This document shows positions 8,304 through 16,558 of a DNA stretch of 64,000 nucleotides, piece after piece. Source of the stretch: Luteibacter aegosomatissinici. GTDB taxonomy: Bacteria > Pseudomonadota > Gammaproteobacteria > Xanthomonadales > Rhodanobacteraceae. Where the stretch lies: positions 2,418,001 through 2,482,000 of the forward strand of contig NZ_CP095742.1 in assembly GCF_023078495.1 (NCBI RefSeq), given 5' to 3'. The notes beneath the pieces are model-generated. The model was not told the DNA's origin and did no database searches. It saw only the letters and a program-made list of their open reading frames with translations. The position numbers and the translations under genes were made by a program. Positions within the stretch are counted from its first letter, which is position 1, and the number at the start of each line of letters is the position of its first letter.

Positions 8304-10309
8304 GCGGCAATCTTCCTACCGACAACCGCAAGGAGCTGACCGTTCGCGGTCTCATCCTGGGCGTGATCATCACGGTGGTGTTTACCGCCGCCAACGTGTT
8401 CTTCGGCCTGAAGGCGGGCCTCACCTTCGCCACCTCGATCCCGGCGGCGGTGATCTCCATGGCCCTGCTACGCGGGTTCAAGGATTCCACCATTCAGGAA
8501 AACAACGTGGTGCAGACGATCGCCTCGGCGGCGGGCACCTTGTCCTCGATCATCTTCGTGCTGCCCGGCATGATCATGATCGGCTGGTGGGCGGATTTCC
8601 CGTTCTGGATGTCCTTCGCTGTGTGCGCCCTGGGCGGCATCCTGGGTGTGATGTACTCCATCCCCCTGCGCCGCGCCTTGGTCACCAATTCCGACCTGCC
8701 CTACCCCGAAGGCCTGGCCTGCGCGGAAGTGTTGAAGGTGGGCAGTGGCGATGATGCCGATGCCCATAGCGTGGACGAGAGCCGTGCCGGCCTCCTGGCC
8801 GTGCTGTGGGGTTCGATCGCCTCGGCCGCGTTTGCCGTCGTCGTGGCCACCCAGGTTTTCGCCAGCGATTTCGTGCGCTACTTCCGGGTGAACGACAAGG
8901 GTGCGGTCAGCGGTTTCGACTTCAGCCTCTCCTTCGCGCTGTTTGCCATTGGCCACCTTGTCGGCCTGTCCGTGGGCATCGCGATGCTGATCGGCGCGAT
9001 TATCGGCTGGGGATGGGGGGTGCCGCACTTCTCCATGCTCGGCGACCTGTCGCAGCCGATGTCCGACCTGGCCAATGCGACCTGGAGCCACAAGGTGCGC
9101 TTCGTCGGTGCCGGCGCGATCGGCGTCTCGGCGATCTGGACCCTGGCCAAGCTGGTGAAGCCGGTGATCACCGGCCTGACCTCGGCCATGGCTGCCGCGA
9201 AGGTACGCAAAGCCGGCAAGGCCGATACCCTGCCCCGCACCGAGCGCGACATCCCGATCGGTATCGTCGGCCTGGTCACCCTGGCGTGCTTCGTGCCGAT
9301 CGCGTGGCTGCTTGGCTACTTCGGCAACACGGCCGGTCTCGGCGCTCACGTGGGCGTGCTGGCCATTGGCGGTGTGGCCTTCGTGGTGCTGATGGGCTTC
9401 TTTGTTTCCACCGTGTGCGGCTACATGGCGGGCCTCATCGGCTCCTCCAATAGTCCGCTCTCGGGCGTGGGCATCCTGGTGGTTATCGCTGCCGCGTTGC
9501 TGCTGGTCGCCTTCGTCAAGCCGTACGTCGGCCCGGAGGAAGGCAAGGCGCTGGTGGCGTTCGCGCTGTTCATCACTGCGGTGGTGTTTACCGTGGCCGC
9601 GATTGCCAATAACAACCTGCAGGATCTGAAGACCGGCCAGCTGGTGGACGCGACGCCGTGGCGTCAGCAGGTCGCGCTGGTCGTGGGCGTGATCGCGGGT
9701 GCGGCGGTGATCCCGCCGGTGCTGGATCTGATCAACAAGGCCTACGGCTTTGTCGGTGTGGCGGGCGCGGGTGCGCACGCGCTGCCGGCCCCGCAGGCAG
9801 GCCTGATCTCCGCGCTGGCCCAGGGTGTGATCACGGGCAATATCGACTGGAGCCTGATCCAGATCGGCGTTGGGATCGGCATCGTCATCATCCTGATCGA
9901 TGAAATCCTGGCGCGCACCACCAAGCAGGCACGCATCCCACCGCTGGCTGTCGGCCTGGGCATTTACCTGCCGACTGTCAGCACCCTGATGGTCGTTGTC
10001 GGTTCGGTAGTCGGTTGGTACTTCGATCGCCGCGCCGACCGCTCGGCCCGCCCGGAAAGCACCAAGCAGCTCGGCGTGTTGCTGGCGTCGGGCCTGATCG
10101 TGGGCGAGAGCATCATCGGTGTGGTCATTGCCGCAATCGTCGCCTTCGCCGACAAGCTGGGCTTCAGCAACCTGCAGGCGCCGCTGGCCCTGGTCGGGGA
10201 GGATTTCGGCGAGAAGGCCCAGTGGATCGGCGGCATCGTGTTCGCGCTGATCGTGATCTTCATGTACCGCTGGGTCGCCCGGATGGCCAACGGTATCGGT
10301 AGCAAGTGA
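8300..10309 (+). CDS. OPT family oligopeptide transporter
   Basis: A 669-residue inner-membrane protein with many hydrophobic helices, of the bacterial OPT (oligopeptide/metal-chelate transporter) type. The N-terminal region (KELTVRGLILGVIITV, then ANVFFGLKAGLTFATSIPAA) is the family signature, in which helix 1 is followed by a Gly-rich loop. The motif YPEGLACAEVLKVG near residue 135 is also typical. Family members move small peptides or peptide-like metal chelates, and the exact substrate cannot be told. The start is GTG at 8300 because the frame has no better start upstream. It faces the deacetylase gene across a hairpin. Confidence 0.9.
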   Translation: MSGNLPTDNRKELTVRGLILGVIITVVFTAANVFFGLKAGLTFATSIPAAVISMALLRGFKDSTIQENNVVQTIASAAGTLSSIIFVLPGMIMIGWWADFPFWMSFAVCALGGILGVMYSIPLRRALVTNSDLPYPEGLACAEVLKVGSGDDADAHSVDESRAGLLAVLWGSIASAAFAVVVATQVFASDFVRYFRVNDKGAVSGFDFSLSFALFAIGHLVGLSVGIAMLIGAIIGWGWGVPHFSMLGDLSQPMSDLANATWSHKVRFVGAGAIGVSAIWTLAKLVKPVITGLTSAMAAAKVRKAGKADTLPRTERDIPIGIVGLVTLACFVPIAWLLGYFGNTAGLGAHVGVLAIGGVAFVVLMGFFVSTVCGYMAGLIGSSNSPLSGVGILVVIAAALLLVAFVKPYVGPEEGKALVAFALFITAVVFTVAAIANNNLQDLKTGQLVDATPWRQQVALVVGVIAGAAVIPPVLDLINKAYGFVGVAGAGAHALPAPQAGLISALAQGVITGNIDWSLIQIGVGIGIVIILIDEILARTTKQARIPPLAVGLGIYLPTVSTLMVVVGSVVGWYFDRRADRSARPESTKQLGVLLASGLIVGESIIGVVIAAIVAFADKLGFSNLQAPLALVGEDFGEKAQWIGGIVFALIVIFMYRWVARMANGIGSK

Positions 10310-10313
10310 ATTT

Positions 10314-10350
10314 GCCGGTCGCGCTCGCTGTGAGGCGGGCGCGACCCGGC
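10314..10350. terminator. hairpin between convergent genes (OPT and deacetylase)
   Basis: The arms GCCGG-TCGCGC and GCGCGACCCGGC can pair with a single bulge in the 42-base gap between two converging genes. There is no T-run, so a role as a bidirectional terminator is a guess. Confidence 0.4.
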
Positions 10351-10351
10351 G

Positions 10352-11140
10352 TCAGGCCTGTATGCGCTCGTGCAGCAGCCTCGCACGCGCAAAGCGATAC
10401 ACCGGCCCCGCCCAGCGCTTAAGCGGCTTCTTGACGTTCCACGCCGCCCACTGCTTCAGGCGCGCCCCACCCTCGCCGCTCGCAAGCGCCACGGCCATCG
10501 CAGGCGACGATTCCCGCAACAGCGCGTAGCGGCCCAGCACGGCACAGGTGCCGCTGTGCTGGTCACGCGTGGTGGGTTCCGAGGTAAACAAGGTGCATAT
10601 CCCGGCTACCTCGGCCGCGCGCAGAACATCCATGGACATGAAGCCGCCCGGTACGGACGCGGTGTGTACGCGTTCACCGAGGATCTGTTCGAGGGTATCC
10701 ACGCTGCGCCGCCATTCATCATGCAGCGCTTTCGAATCGAGCTGCGAGATGTTCGCCGGGTGGGTATGCGAATGGCTGCCGATCAGGTGGCCATCCTGTC
10801 GCAGCGCGCGGAGATCTTGGGCACTCACAAACCCGGTGGTGCCAATGCGGGACGTGGTGATGAAGAAGCAGCCGCGAACGCCTCGCTGGAGCATGGCCTC
10901 GCCGGCAGCAGACGCGCTCGCGCCGCCATCATCGTACGTGAGCAGGCAGCCGTCGAAGGCGCCGCCAGCCACGGCATCCGGCTCAGCAAATACGGTCCCC
11001 GCAGCACGCAGCGCATCCAGGTGGGCGAGGAAGTTCGCGGTATCGAGCTTGTAGTGCGCCGCCGCGCTACCGGGAAAACCGCTGTCGTCCCAGCGGCCGG
11101 CAGCCACCACGTCGTGGTACATGAGGGTCGCGAGGCTCAT
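10352..11140 (-). CDS. polysaccharide deacetylase family protein
   Basis: A 262-residue protein of carbohydrate esterase family 4 (NodB homology). The visible motifs are LTYDDGG around residues 67-73 (motif 1, with the catalytic and metal-binding Asp pair) and GSHSHTHP around 121-128 (motif 2, with metal-ligand histidines four residues apart). There is no signal peptide, so it should act on a cytoplasmic or membrane-interface sugar donor or lipid-linked glycan. Its ATG overlaps the stop of the formyltransferase by four bases, so the two are translated together and probably modify the same amino sugar. The exact substrate is unknown. Confidence 0.85.
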   Translation of the reverse strand: MSLATLMYHDVVAAGRWDDSGFPGSAAAHYKLDTANFLAHLDALRAAGTVFAEPDAVAGGAFDGCLLTYDDGGASASAAGEAMLQRGVRGCFFITTSRIGTTGFVSAQDLRALRQDGHLIGSHSHTHPANISQLDSKALHDEWRRSVDTLEQILGERVHTASVPGGFMSMDVLRAAEVAGICTLFTSEPTTRDQHSGTCAVLGRYALLRESSPAMAVALASGEGGARLKQWAAWNVKKPLKRWAGPVYRFARARLLHERIQA

Positions 11141-11937
11141 TCGGCGGCCGCAACCGGTTGCTTATCGAGCGCGGCCCGCTTCCAGCGCAGGTAACGGCTC
11201 AGCCAAGGCTGGCCCCATACACCGCTTGGCCGGCCCGTCACATCCAATGGCTTGGCGGTGCCGGCGGCGATGTCCCTTATCCGCTGGGCCAGGGCATCCA
11301 GGTTCTCCAGCACCATGCGGTACTGGATGCGGATGTGGGATTCGTTGGCCTCGTCGAAGGCATAGGTGAAATAGCCATGGACCGGCCCGGTGTCCACGCC
11401 GGTATCGATCCGCAGCAGGGTGAGCCCTACTTTGTCGAGGTCACGCTCGGCCAGGGCCCAGAAGCAGCCATGGGCATTGCGGTATTCGGGGCAGATGCCC
11501 GGGTGCATGACCAGGCACCCTTGCTTCGGGATGCGGAAGATCCGCTTCGACAGAAGCTGCTTGCTGCGGGCGATCATCACATCGGGCTTGCAACCAGTCA
11601 GGAACTCGGCGACTTCCGGGGCGTTGGCGCTGGAAACCCGCAGCTCAGGTACAGCCGGCACCTCGCCAAACCGGGCGCGAAGGCCCGCCAGGCTGGCCTC
11701 CATCCAGGCGTGATCGGCGGCCGCCAGCCGAAAACGGTAGTAGAACCGCATCGCCAGCACATCCAGGAACCGTAACGGCCCGACGCGCTGCAACTCACGC
11801 CGCACGCGCGCCTGCTTCTGCGTCCCGGTCTCTTCGATAACGACCAGGCCGGCCAGATCCGAAAACGACGCCAGCCAGGCCGCAAGGCCCTCACGGTCGA
11901 ACGCATCCTCGGCGTGGCACATCAATACGGTGCGCAT
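11137..11937 (-). CDS. formyltransferase-like protein
   Basis: A protein of about 266 residues related to the methionyl-tRNA/sugar formyltransferase fold. Visible features are KPDVMIARSKQLL, the HPGICPEYRNAHG loop and the DTGVDTGPV segment. These correspond to the HPSLLPxxRG loop and the Asp-containing D-x-G-x-D-T-G motif of formyltetrahydrofolate-using enzymes. The Asn that usually lies two residues before the catalytic His is replaced by Val (LVMHP), so the chemistry may be altered. The ATG at 11937 is preferred; a GTG three codons upstream is possible. It is the first gene of a two-gene unit with the deacetylase, which suggests cell-envelope glycan modification. Confidence 0.7.
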   Translation of the reverse strand: MRTVLMCHAEDAFDREGLAAWLASFSDLAGLVVIEETGTQKQARVRRELQRVGPLRFLDVLAMRFYYRFRLAAADHAWMEASLAGLRARFGEVPAVPELRVSSANAPEVAEFLTGCKPDVMIARSKQLLSKRIFRIPKQGCLVMHPGICPEYRNAHGCFWALAERDLDKVGLTLLRIDTGVDTGPVHGYFTYAFDEANESHIRIQYRMVLENLDALAQRIRDIAAGTAKPLDVTGRPSGVWGQPWLSRYLRWKRAALDKQPVAAAE

Positions 11938-12039
11938 CAGTCGCACTCAGGTGGAAGGCGGCCTATTCTGGCGCCGCCCCGGCCGGGGCGCGATTGGTCG
12001 AAGGGTCTATGCCGCCTAGCTTTCCGCTAGCGAGAGGCT

Positions 12040-13632
12040 CTAAGAGGTCGCGACGGCCCTACTCTTAATGGAGGTCAGCCTGCTCGCATGCTCGCCACAT
12101 AGCTGTTCAACCAGCTCCCGATGATCCGGCAGATCCCCCAGTGCCCTCGCCGCCGCCTGCTGGATCATCGCAAACTCCAGCCGCGCCGCCTCCATATGCG
12201 GATACGCGCTCCGCATCGGCTCCAGGTCCGTCTTAAATTCCATCCCATACAACACGTATTGCCAGCTGGACGGCATGAACATTTCAAAGTCCGTAACGAA
12301 ATCCAGCCGGTGTGGCGGTCGGCGCTTCCACTTCGCCAGCTTGTCCTGCAGGGATGCCGGAATGCTGGCCGGGTCGCAGTTATCTGCCCAGAACGCCGAA
12401 TCACGTCGCTGGCTCAAGCAATAGTGCATCTTGATGAAGTCGATGATGCGGTCGTAACGCGCCACCATCATCTCGTTGAAATGCTTCGCTGCGCCTTCCA
12501 TGTCGTCGGTGTCGCCCGGCAGCAGATGGGTCAGCAGGTACGTTGCCAGTTCGATCAGCGCGATGCCGGTCGACTCGAGGGGCTCGACGAAGCCACCGGC
12601 CAGGCCGACGCCGACGCAGTTCTTGCGCCAGTGCTCGGGGCGGTAACCGGTTTCGAACTTGATGTGCAGGGCTTTCGCGTCCGCACCGGCCTTTCCAAGG
12701 TACTGGCGGAAGACGGCTTCGGCACGGTCGGTATCGGTATGCCGCGACGAGTACACGTACCCGACGCCACGCCGCTTCTGTAAGCCGATATCCCATATCC
12801 AACCCGCCTCCTGCGCCGTGGAGATGGTGTACGAAGGAATGGGTGTATCGGCTGCCTCGTAGGGCACTTGCATGGCCACGGCACGATCGGAGAACAGCAC
12901 ATCCGCGCGGCTGCGGAACGGTGATTGCATGACGTTGCCGATCAGCAGGCTACGCAGGCCGGTGCAGTCCACGTACAGATCAGCGGTGAGGTCGCCCTCC
13001 TCCTTCGTGACCACGCGCGCGATGGCGCCGTGCTCGTCAAGCTCTGTGCGTTCCACCGTCGCCACGTGCCTAACTACGCCAAGCGTCTCCTGGCCATGCT
13101 CGGCAAGCACACGGGCGAAGCAGGCGGCGTCGAAGTGGAAGGCGTGGTTCATCGGCCCTTGGTATTCCGCATCGCGGGCACGCTTCGGGGCACGCGAGTG
13201 CTCGACCAGCGTCGTCTGCATCGATACCGCCTCGGCAAATGACATGCCCGGCGGCGCCGCACCCAACAGCCAGTACGGCAACAGCTCCGGGCCGCCGGGG
13301 CGCTGGCTGGGCGGGTTGAACGGGTGGAAGAAGTGCGAAGCACCCGGCGTACCCGGCGGACGCACCCAGTGGCGGTAATGAATGCCTTGCTTGTACGTCG
13401 CGGTGGCACCCACGAGGAAGCGACGCTCATCGAGGCCAATCGCCGCCAGCGTGCCGCGAATGGAAGGAAACGTGGCCTCCCCTACCCCAAGCAAGCCGAT
13501 ATCCGGTGACTCAACCAGATGCACCTGCACGCTCTGCGGATCCACCGCATTCACGGCCTTGGCGAGATAGCACGCGGCCAGCCAGCCGGCGGTACCGCCG
13601 CCCACAACCAACACTTTCTTCAGGCGCGCCAT
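12040..13632 (-). CDS. flavin-dependent tryptophan-halogenase family protein
   Basis: A 530-residue FAD enzyme of the Trp_halogenase family. It has the N-terminal dinucleotide motif VVGGGTAGW (residues 9-17) and VGEATFPSI. A lysine at residue 81 (ATYKQGIHY) sits where the catalytic lysine of tryptophan 7-halogenase PrnA lies. The family WxWxIP motif reads GWIWDIG here, so the Pro is Gly. The ATG at 13632 follows AGGAAT with good spacing. The gene lies 172 bases behind a TonB receptor. Related proteins in Xanthomonas and Caulobacter are also linked to TonB receptors, and some have been reported to halogenate indoles. The native substrate here is unknown. Confidence 0.85.
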   Translation of the reverse strand: MARLKKVLVVGGGTAGWLAACYLAKAVNAVDPQSVQVHLVESPDIGLLGVGEATFPSIRGTLAAIGLDERRFLVGATATYKQGIHYRHWVRPPGTPGASHFFHPFNPPSQRPGGPELLPYWLLGAAPPGMSFAEAVSMQTTLVEHSRAPKRARDAEYQGPMNHAFHFDAACFARVLAEHGQETLGVVRHVATVERTELDEHGAIARVVTKEEGDLTADLYVDCTGLRSLLIGNVMQSPFRSRADVLFSDRAVAMQVPYEAADTPIPSYTISTAQEAGWIWDIGLQKRRGVGYVYSSRHTDTDRAEAVFRQYLGKAGADAKALHIKFETGYRPEHWRKNCVGVGLAGGFVEPLESTGIALIELATYLLTHLLPGDTDDMEGAAKHFNEMMVARYDRIIDFIKMHYCLSQRRDSAFWADNCDPASIPASLQDKLAKWKRRPPHRLDFVTDFEMFMPSSWQYVLYGMEFKTDLEPMRSAYPHMEAARLEFAMIQQAAARALGDLPDHRELVEQLCGEHASRLTSIKSRAVATS

Positions 13633-13804
13633 GGCGTATTCCTGCGGGTGCTACACGATGGGAAGAAAGAACTGCCGGGCCGGCCCACGCGGACCCGGCA
13701 AAAAGCGCCATTCACGGGGAGAGGTGGCGACGCTCTGCCAGCGCCGCCGATAGAACGGCAAACCCTGGGCGGCGTGTACAGCATGGGCGCCGCCCCACAT
13801 CACG

Positions 13805-16243
13805 TCAGAGCCACAGGCCCAGCTGCACGCCGTAGGTGCGCGGCGCCAGGTACTGCGACACGTACTGCAACGAGCCGTCGGACATCAGGAAGCGCCCGGC
13901 ACTGGTGCGGATCTTTCCGTTGGAGACGTTCTGCACGTAGCCGTTGATCCACCACTTGTCGCCCGGCTCGCTGTAGCGCAGGGCCAGGTCGCCGCGGGTG
14001 TACGCCTTCTGCCGGTCGCCCGAGCCCAGGTTGAAGTAGCTCAGCCACTGCGCGCTCTGGTACTGCGCACTCACGCGCGGCGTGAGCCGGCCGCCGTTGC
14101 CGAGCTGGAAATCGTGCTCGTAAATAGCGGTGAGCGAGAAGTTCGGCGCGTGCGGCAGGTCGTTGCCGGTGACATCCGCGCAGTTGGCCAGGTTGGATTC
14201 CGGCGGGCATGCCGGCAGGCCCTGGTAGTCGTTGGAACCGGCGTACTGCAACTTGCCGAGCTCCTTTTTCGGGATGGCCGAGAAGATCAGGTTAACGCGG
14301 TCGCCCTTCTGCTGGTACGCGAGCTCGGATTCGATACCGAACACCTTCGTCGTGCCGCCTACGTTCGAGAAGCCCAGGCCATGATTGCCATCCGGGTAGA
14401 CGATGGGCGCGGAGAGCTGGAAGTTCTTGAAGTCTTCGTAATAGACGGCCGAGTTCCAGGTCAGGTGGCCATCGAGGAAGGTGAACTTGCTACCGACTTC
14501 GTAATTGGTCAGCGTCTCCGGCTTGTACAGCGTGCCGGCATCCTGCGTGCCACCCGACTTGTAGCCGGTGGAAACGCTGGCATAGAGCAGGCCGTTCTCA
14601 CCGGCATCGGTATCCAGGCGCACGAGCCAGGTCGGCTTGCCCTTGCTGTACTTGGCCGAGTTGCGCTGCGAGATGCTGAAGCCATTCGACGGATCCGGGT
14701 ACACATCCGGCGAGATCGGAACCTGCGGTACAGCGGGATCGTACGCCCAACCCCAGTTGATGCCGCCCTTGTTTTCCTTGTCATCGTGCGACCAGCGCGC
14801 ACCACCGGTCAGGCGCCAGTGGTCGCTGAGGTGCCAGGTGGCCTGGCCGAACAGCGCATACGATTCCACGGTCTCCTTCGGCTGGATAAAGGAACCCTGC
14901 CAGCTCACCGTGCCGTAGCGCGTGCCGTTCATGATGGGAATATCGAAGCGGATGCTGTTGTCTTCGTAGCCGTAGTACGCACCGAGGATCCAGTCCACGG
15001 TCTGTGGCCCGGTGGACTTCAGGTTGATCTCCTGGCTCCAGTTCGTGTACGTGGAGCTGTTGGTGCGGTCGTCCTGGTACACGCCGTTGGTGGTGAAGCT
15101 GGTGGGCACGCTGACGCCCACATCCTGGTCGAAGTCGCTTTGGCCGGAGTAATGGTTGTAGCCCGCGATGTAGCTGAGCTGCATGCCATCGTTGATGTTC
15201 CAGTCCATGCGGCTACGCACCGTGTTGGACGTGCGGTGCAGGTACGGCGCGGTATCGATCAGCGCGGACCAGAATTTCTGGCCGTCGCGCGGGGTCTGCA
15301 TGAGGCTCATGCTGGGTGTGCCGCGATCGATGAAGTACTCGTACGAAATGTTCCACTTGAACGTATCGCTGGGCTGCCACAGGGCGCTCACGCGCGCGGC
15401 GGACTGGTCCTGCGAGTTGTACTTGTCACCGCCCTGCACGTACTGGCCCGGATCGATCGGCTTGAAGCCGGCCAGCGTGCCACCCGAGGCCGGCGAAGCG
15501 AGATATGCCGCCTGCTGTGCAGCGAGGCTGGGCAGCTGGCCCGAGGGCTTCTGGTAATCCACATAGCCATCGTGCTGCTCATGCACCACGGCCACGCGCA
15601 TGGCGAAGGTATCGCTGATCGGCAGGTTGAATGCGGCGCGCGAACCGAACTGGTGGTAATTGCCCGCACCGACCTGGGCGTTGCCATAGAAGCCGCCGCC
15701 GATGTCCGGCTTGGCGGTCTGCAGGCTGATGGCACCAGCGGTGGAGTTGCGGCCCCACAGCGTGCCCTGCGGGCCGCGCAGTACTTCCACGCCATCCATG
15801 TCCAGCAGCAGGCCCGAAGCGGCTTCAGCGCGCGGCGCATAGACACCATCGACAAACGTGGCGACTTCGGGATCGGCGTATTCTGTCTTGGCGCTGTCAT
15901 TGCCGATGCCGCGCAGCGTGAGCGTCACGACACCATGGTCACCCTGCGAGGTACCCTGCAGGCCCGGCACGAGCTTGGTCAGGTCCTGAACGGTCATCAC
16001 GCGTTCGCGATCGAGCGTATCGACGGCGATCGCCGACACCGCCACAGGCGTCTTCTGCAGCGGCGTATCGCGCTTGGTCGCGGAGACCGAAATGGCATCC
16101 AGGTTCTGGACTTTCTTGTCCGCGGCGTCCCCGGCCTTGGCGGGCGGATTCTGTGCCGTCGTATCCTGGTCCGCTGCGAGCAGCGTACCCGGGGCAAAGG
16201 CGAGTGACATGGCGACGTACATCAACTTGTGACGCAGATTCAT
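13805..16243 (-). CDS. TonB-dependent outer-membrane receptor
   Basis: An 812-residue receptor. The start is the ATG at 16243, with GGGAG a few bases upstream and a signal peptide (MNLRHKLMYVAMSLAFAPG). The 30 extra codons upstream in frame give no signal and were dropped. The plug domain includes ISVSATKRDTPLQKTPVAVS, DLTKLVPGLQG and VEVLRGPQGTLWGRNSTAGA. The C-terminal barrel ends TYGVQLGLWL with a terminal aromatic/Leu signature. It probably imports an oligosaccharide or glycoside across the outer membrane, judging by its place next to a GH3 glycosidase, a LacI regulator and a sugar transporter. A LacI-type operator lies about 90 bases upstream. Confidence 0.9.
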   Translation of the reverse strand: MNLRHKLMYVAMSLAFAPGTLLAADQDTTAQNPPAKAGDAADKKVQNLDAISVSATKRDTPLQKTPVAVSAIAVDTLDRERVMTVQDLTKLVPGLQGTSQGDHGVVTLTLRGIGNDSAKTEYADPEVATFVDGVYAPRAEAASGLLLDMDGVEVLRGPQGTLWGRNSTAGAISLQTAKPDIGGGFYGNAQVGAGNYHQFGSRAAFNLPISDTFAMRVAVVHEQHDGYVDYQKPSGQLPSLAAQQAAYLASPASGGTLAGFKPIDPGQYVQGGDKYNSQDQSAARVSALWQPSDTFKWNISYEYFIDRGTPSMSLMQTPRDGQKFWSALIDTAPYLHRTSNTVRSRMDWNINDGMQLSYIAGYNHYSGQSDFDQDVGVSVPTSFTTNGVYQDDRTNSSTYTNWSQEINLKSTGPQTVDWILGAYYGYEDNSIRFDIPIMNGTRYGTVSWQGSFIQPKETVESYALFGQATWHLSDHWRLTGGARWSHDDKENKGGINWGWAYDPAVPQVPISPDVYPDPSNGFSISQRNSAKYSKGKPTWLVRLDTDAGENGLLYASVSTGYKSGGTQDAGTLYKPETLTNYEVGSKFTFLDGHLTWNSAVYYEDFKNFQLSAPIVYPDGNHGLGFSNVGGTTKVFGIESELAYQQKGDRVNLIFSAIPKKELGKLQYAGSNDYQGLPACPPESNLANCADVTGNDLPHAPNFSLTAIYEHDFQLGNGGRLTPRVSAQYQSAQWLSYFNLGSGDRQKAYTRGDLALRYSEPGDKWWINGYVQNVSNGKIRTSAGRFLMSDGSLQYVSQYLAPRTYGVQLGLWL

Positions 16244-16331
16244 CTGGCTCTCCCTCGTTCGTTCGGATCTGTGTGGTCCGTTGAGCGCAACGGCCATGAC
16301 ACGACTTCCCCAAGCCCCCGGTGCGCTATCC

Positions 16332-16363
16332 ATCCAGTAATGACAGCGCTGTCATTACTGGAT
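16332..16363. promoter_or_regulatory. LacI-type operator upstream of the TonB receptor
   Basis: A perfect 32-base palindrome with the core TGACAGCGCTGTCA (16341-16354). The central CG and two-fold symmetry are typical of LacI-family operators. The same 14-base core occurs before the GH3 gene. The LacI-type regulator encoded at 19256-20269 is the obvious candidate binder. Confidence 0.75.
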
Positions 16364-16527
16364 ATTAGAACTCCCTTGCCGGGAATGCTTGCCGCATGGC
16401 AGCAAGCGGTCGGGGCGTTTAAAAACCTTTGCAACAGGGGCCCTGTAGTGCATCGCGAGCCCTTCGATCACCTGATATTGGTGCAAAGCAGTTAGACATC
16501 TAAGCGCCTAACCTGCCCAGGCCGCCG

Positions 16528-16550
16528 CCACGGCCCATGCCGGGCCGTGG
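16528..16550 (-). terminator. hairpin after the GH3 gene
   Basis: The arms CCACGGCCC and GGGCCGTGG enclose a five-base loop, starting nine bases past the GH3 stop codon. There is no T-run, so it may be a weak terminator or an mRNA-stabilising structure between the GH3 and receptor genes. Confidence 0.45.
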
Positions 16551-16558
16551 TCCCGCGG

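Larger units (their letters stand above)
16244..16558. other. gene-free region between the GH3 gene and the TonB receptor
   Basis: This 315-base gap holds the 32-base operator palindrome (16332-16363), the presumed leftward promoter of the TonB receptor and a strong hairpin just past the GH3 stop. No other coding signal is seen. Confidence 0.6.

Noticed and set aside
8468-9778. A 436-codon minus-strand frame opposite the OPT transporter
   Set aside because: It is His/Arg rich and antisense to the membrane protein; the transporter motifs are decisive.
14114-16207. A 697-codon plus-strand frame opposite the TonB receptor
   Set aside because: It is antisense to a well-supported receptor gene and has no recognisable domain or start signal.
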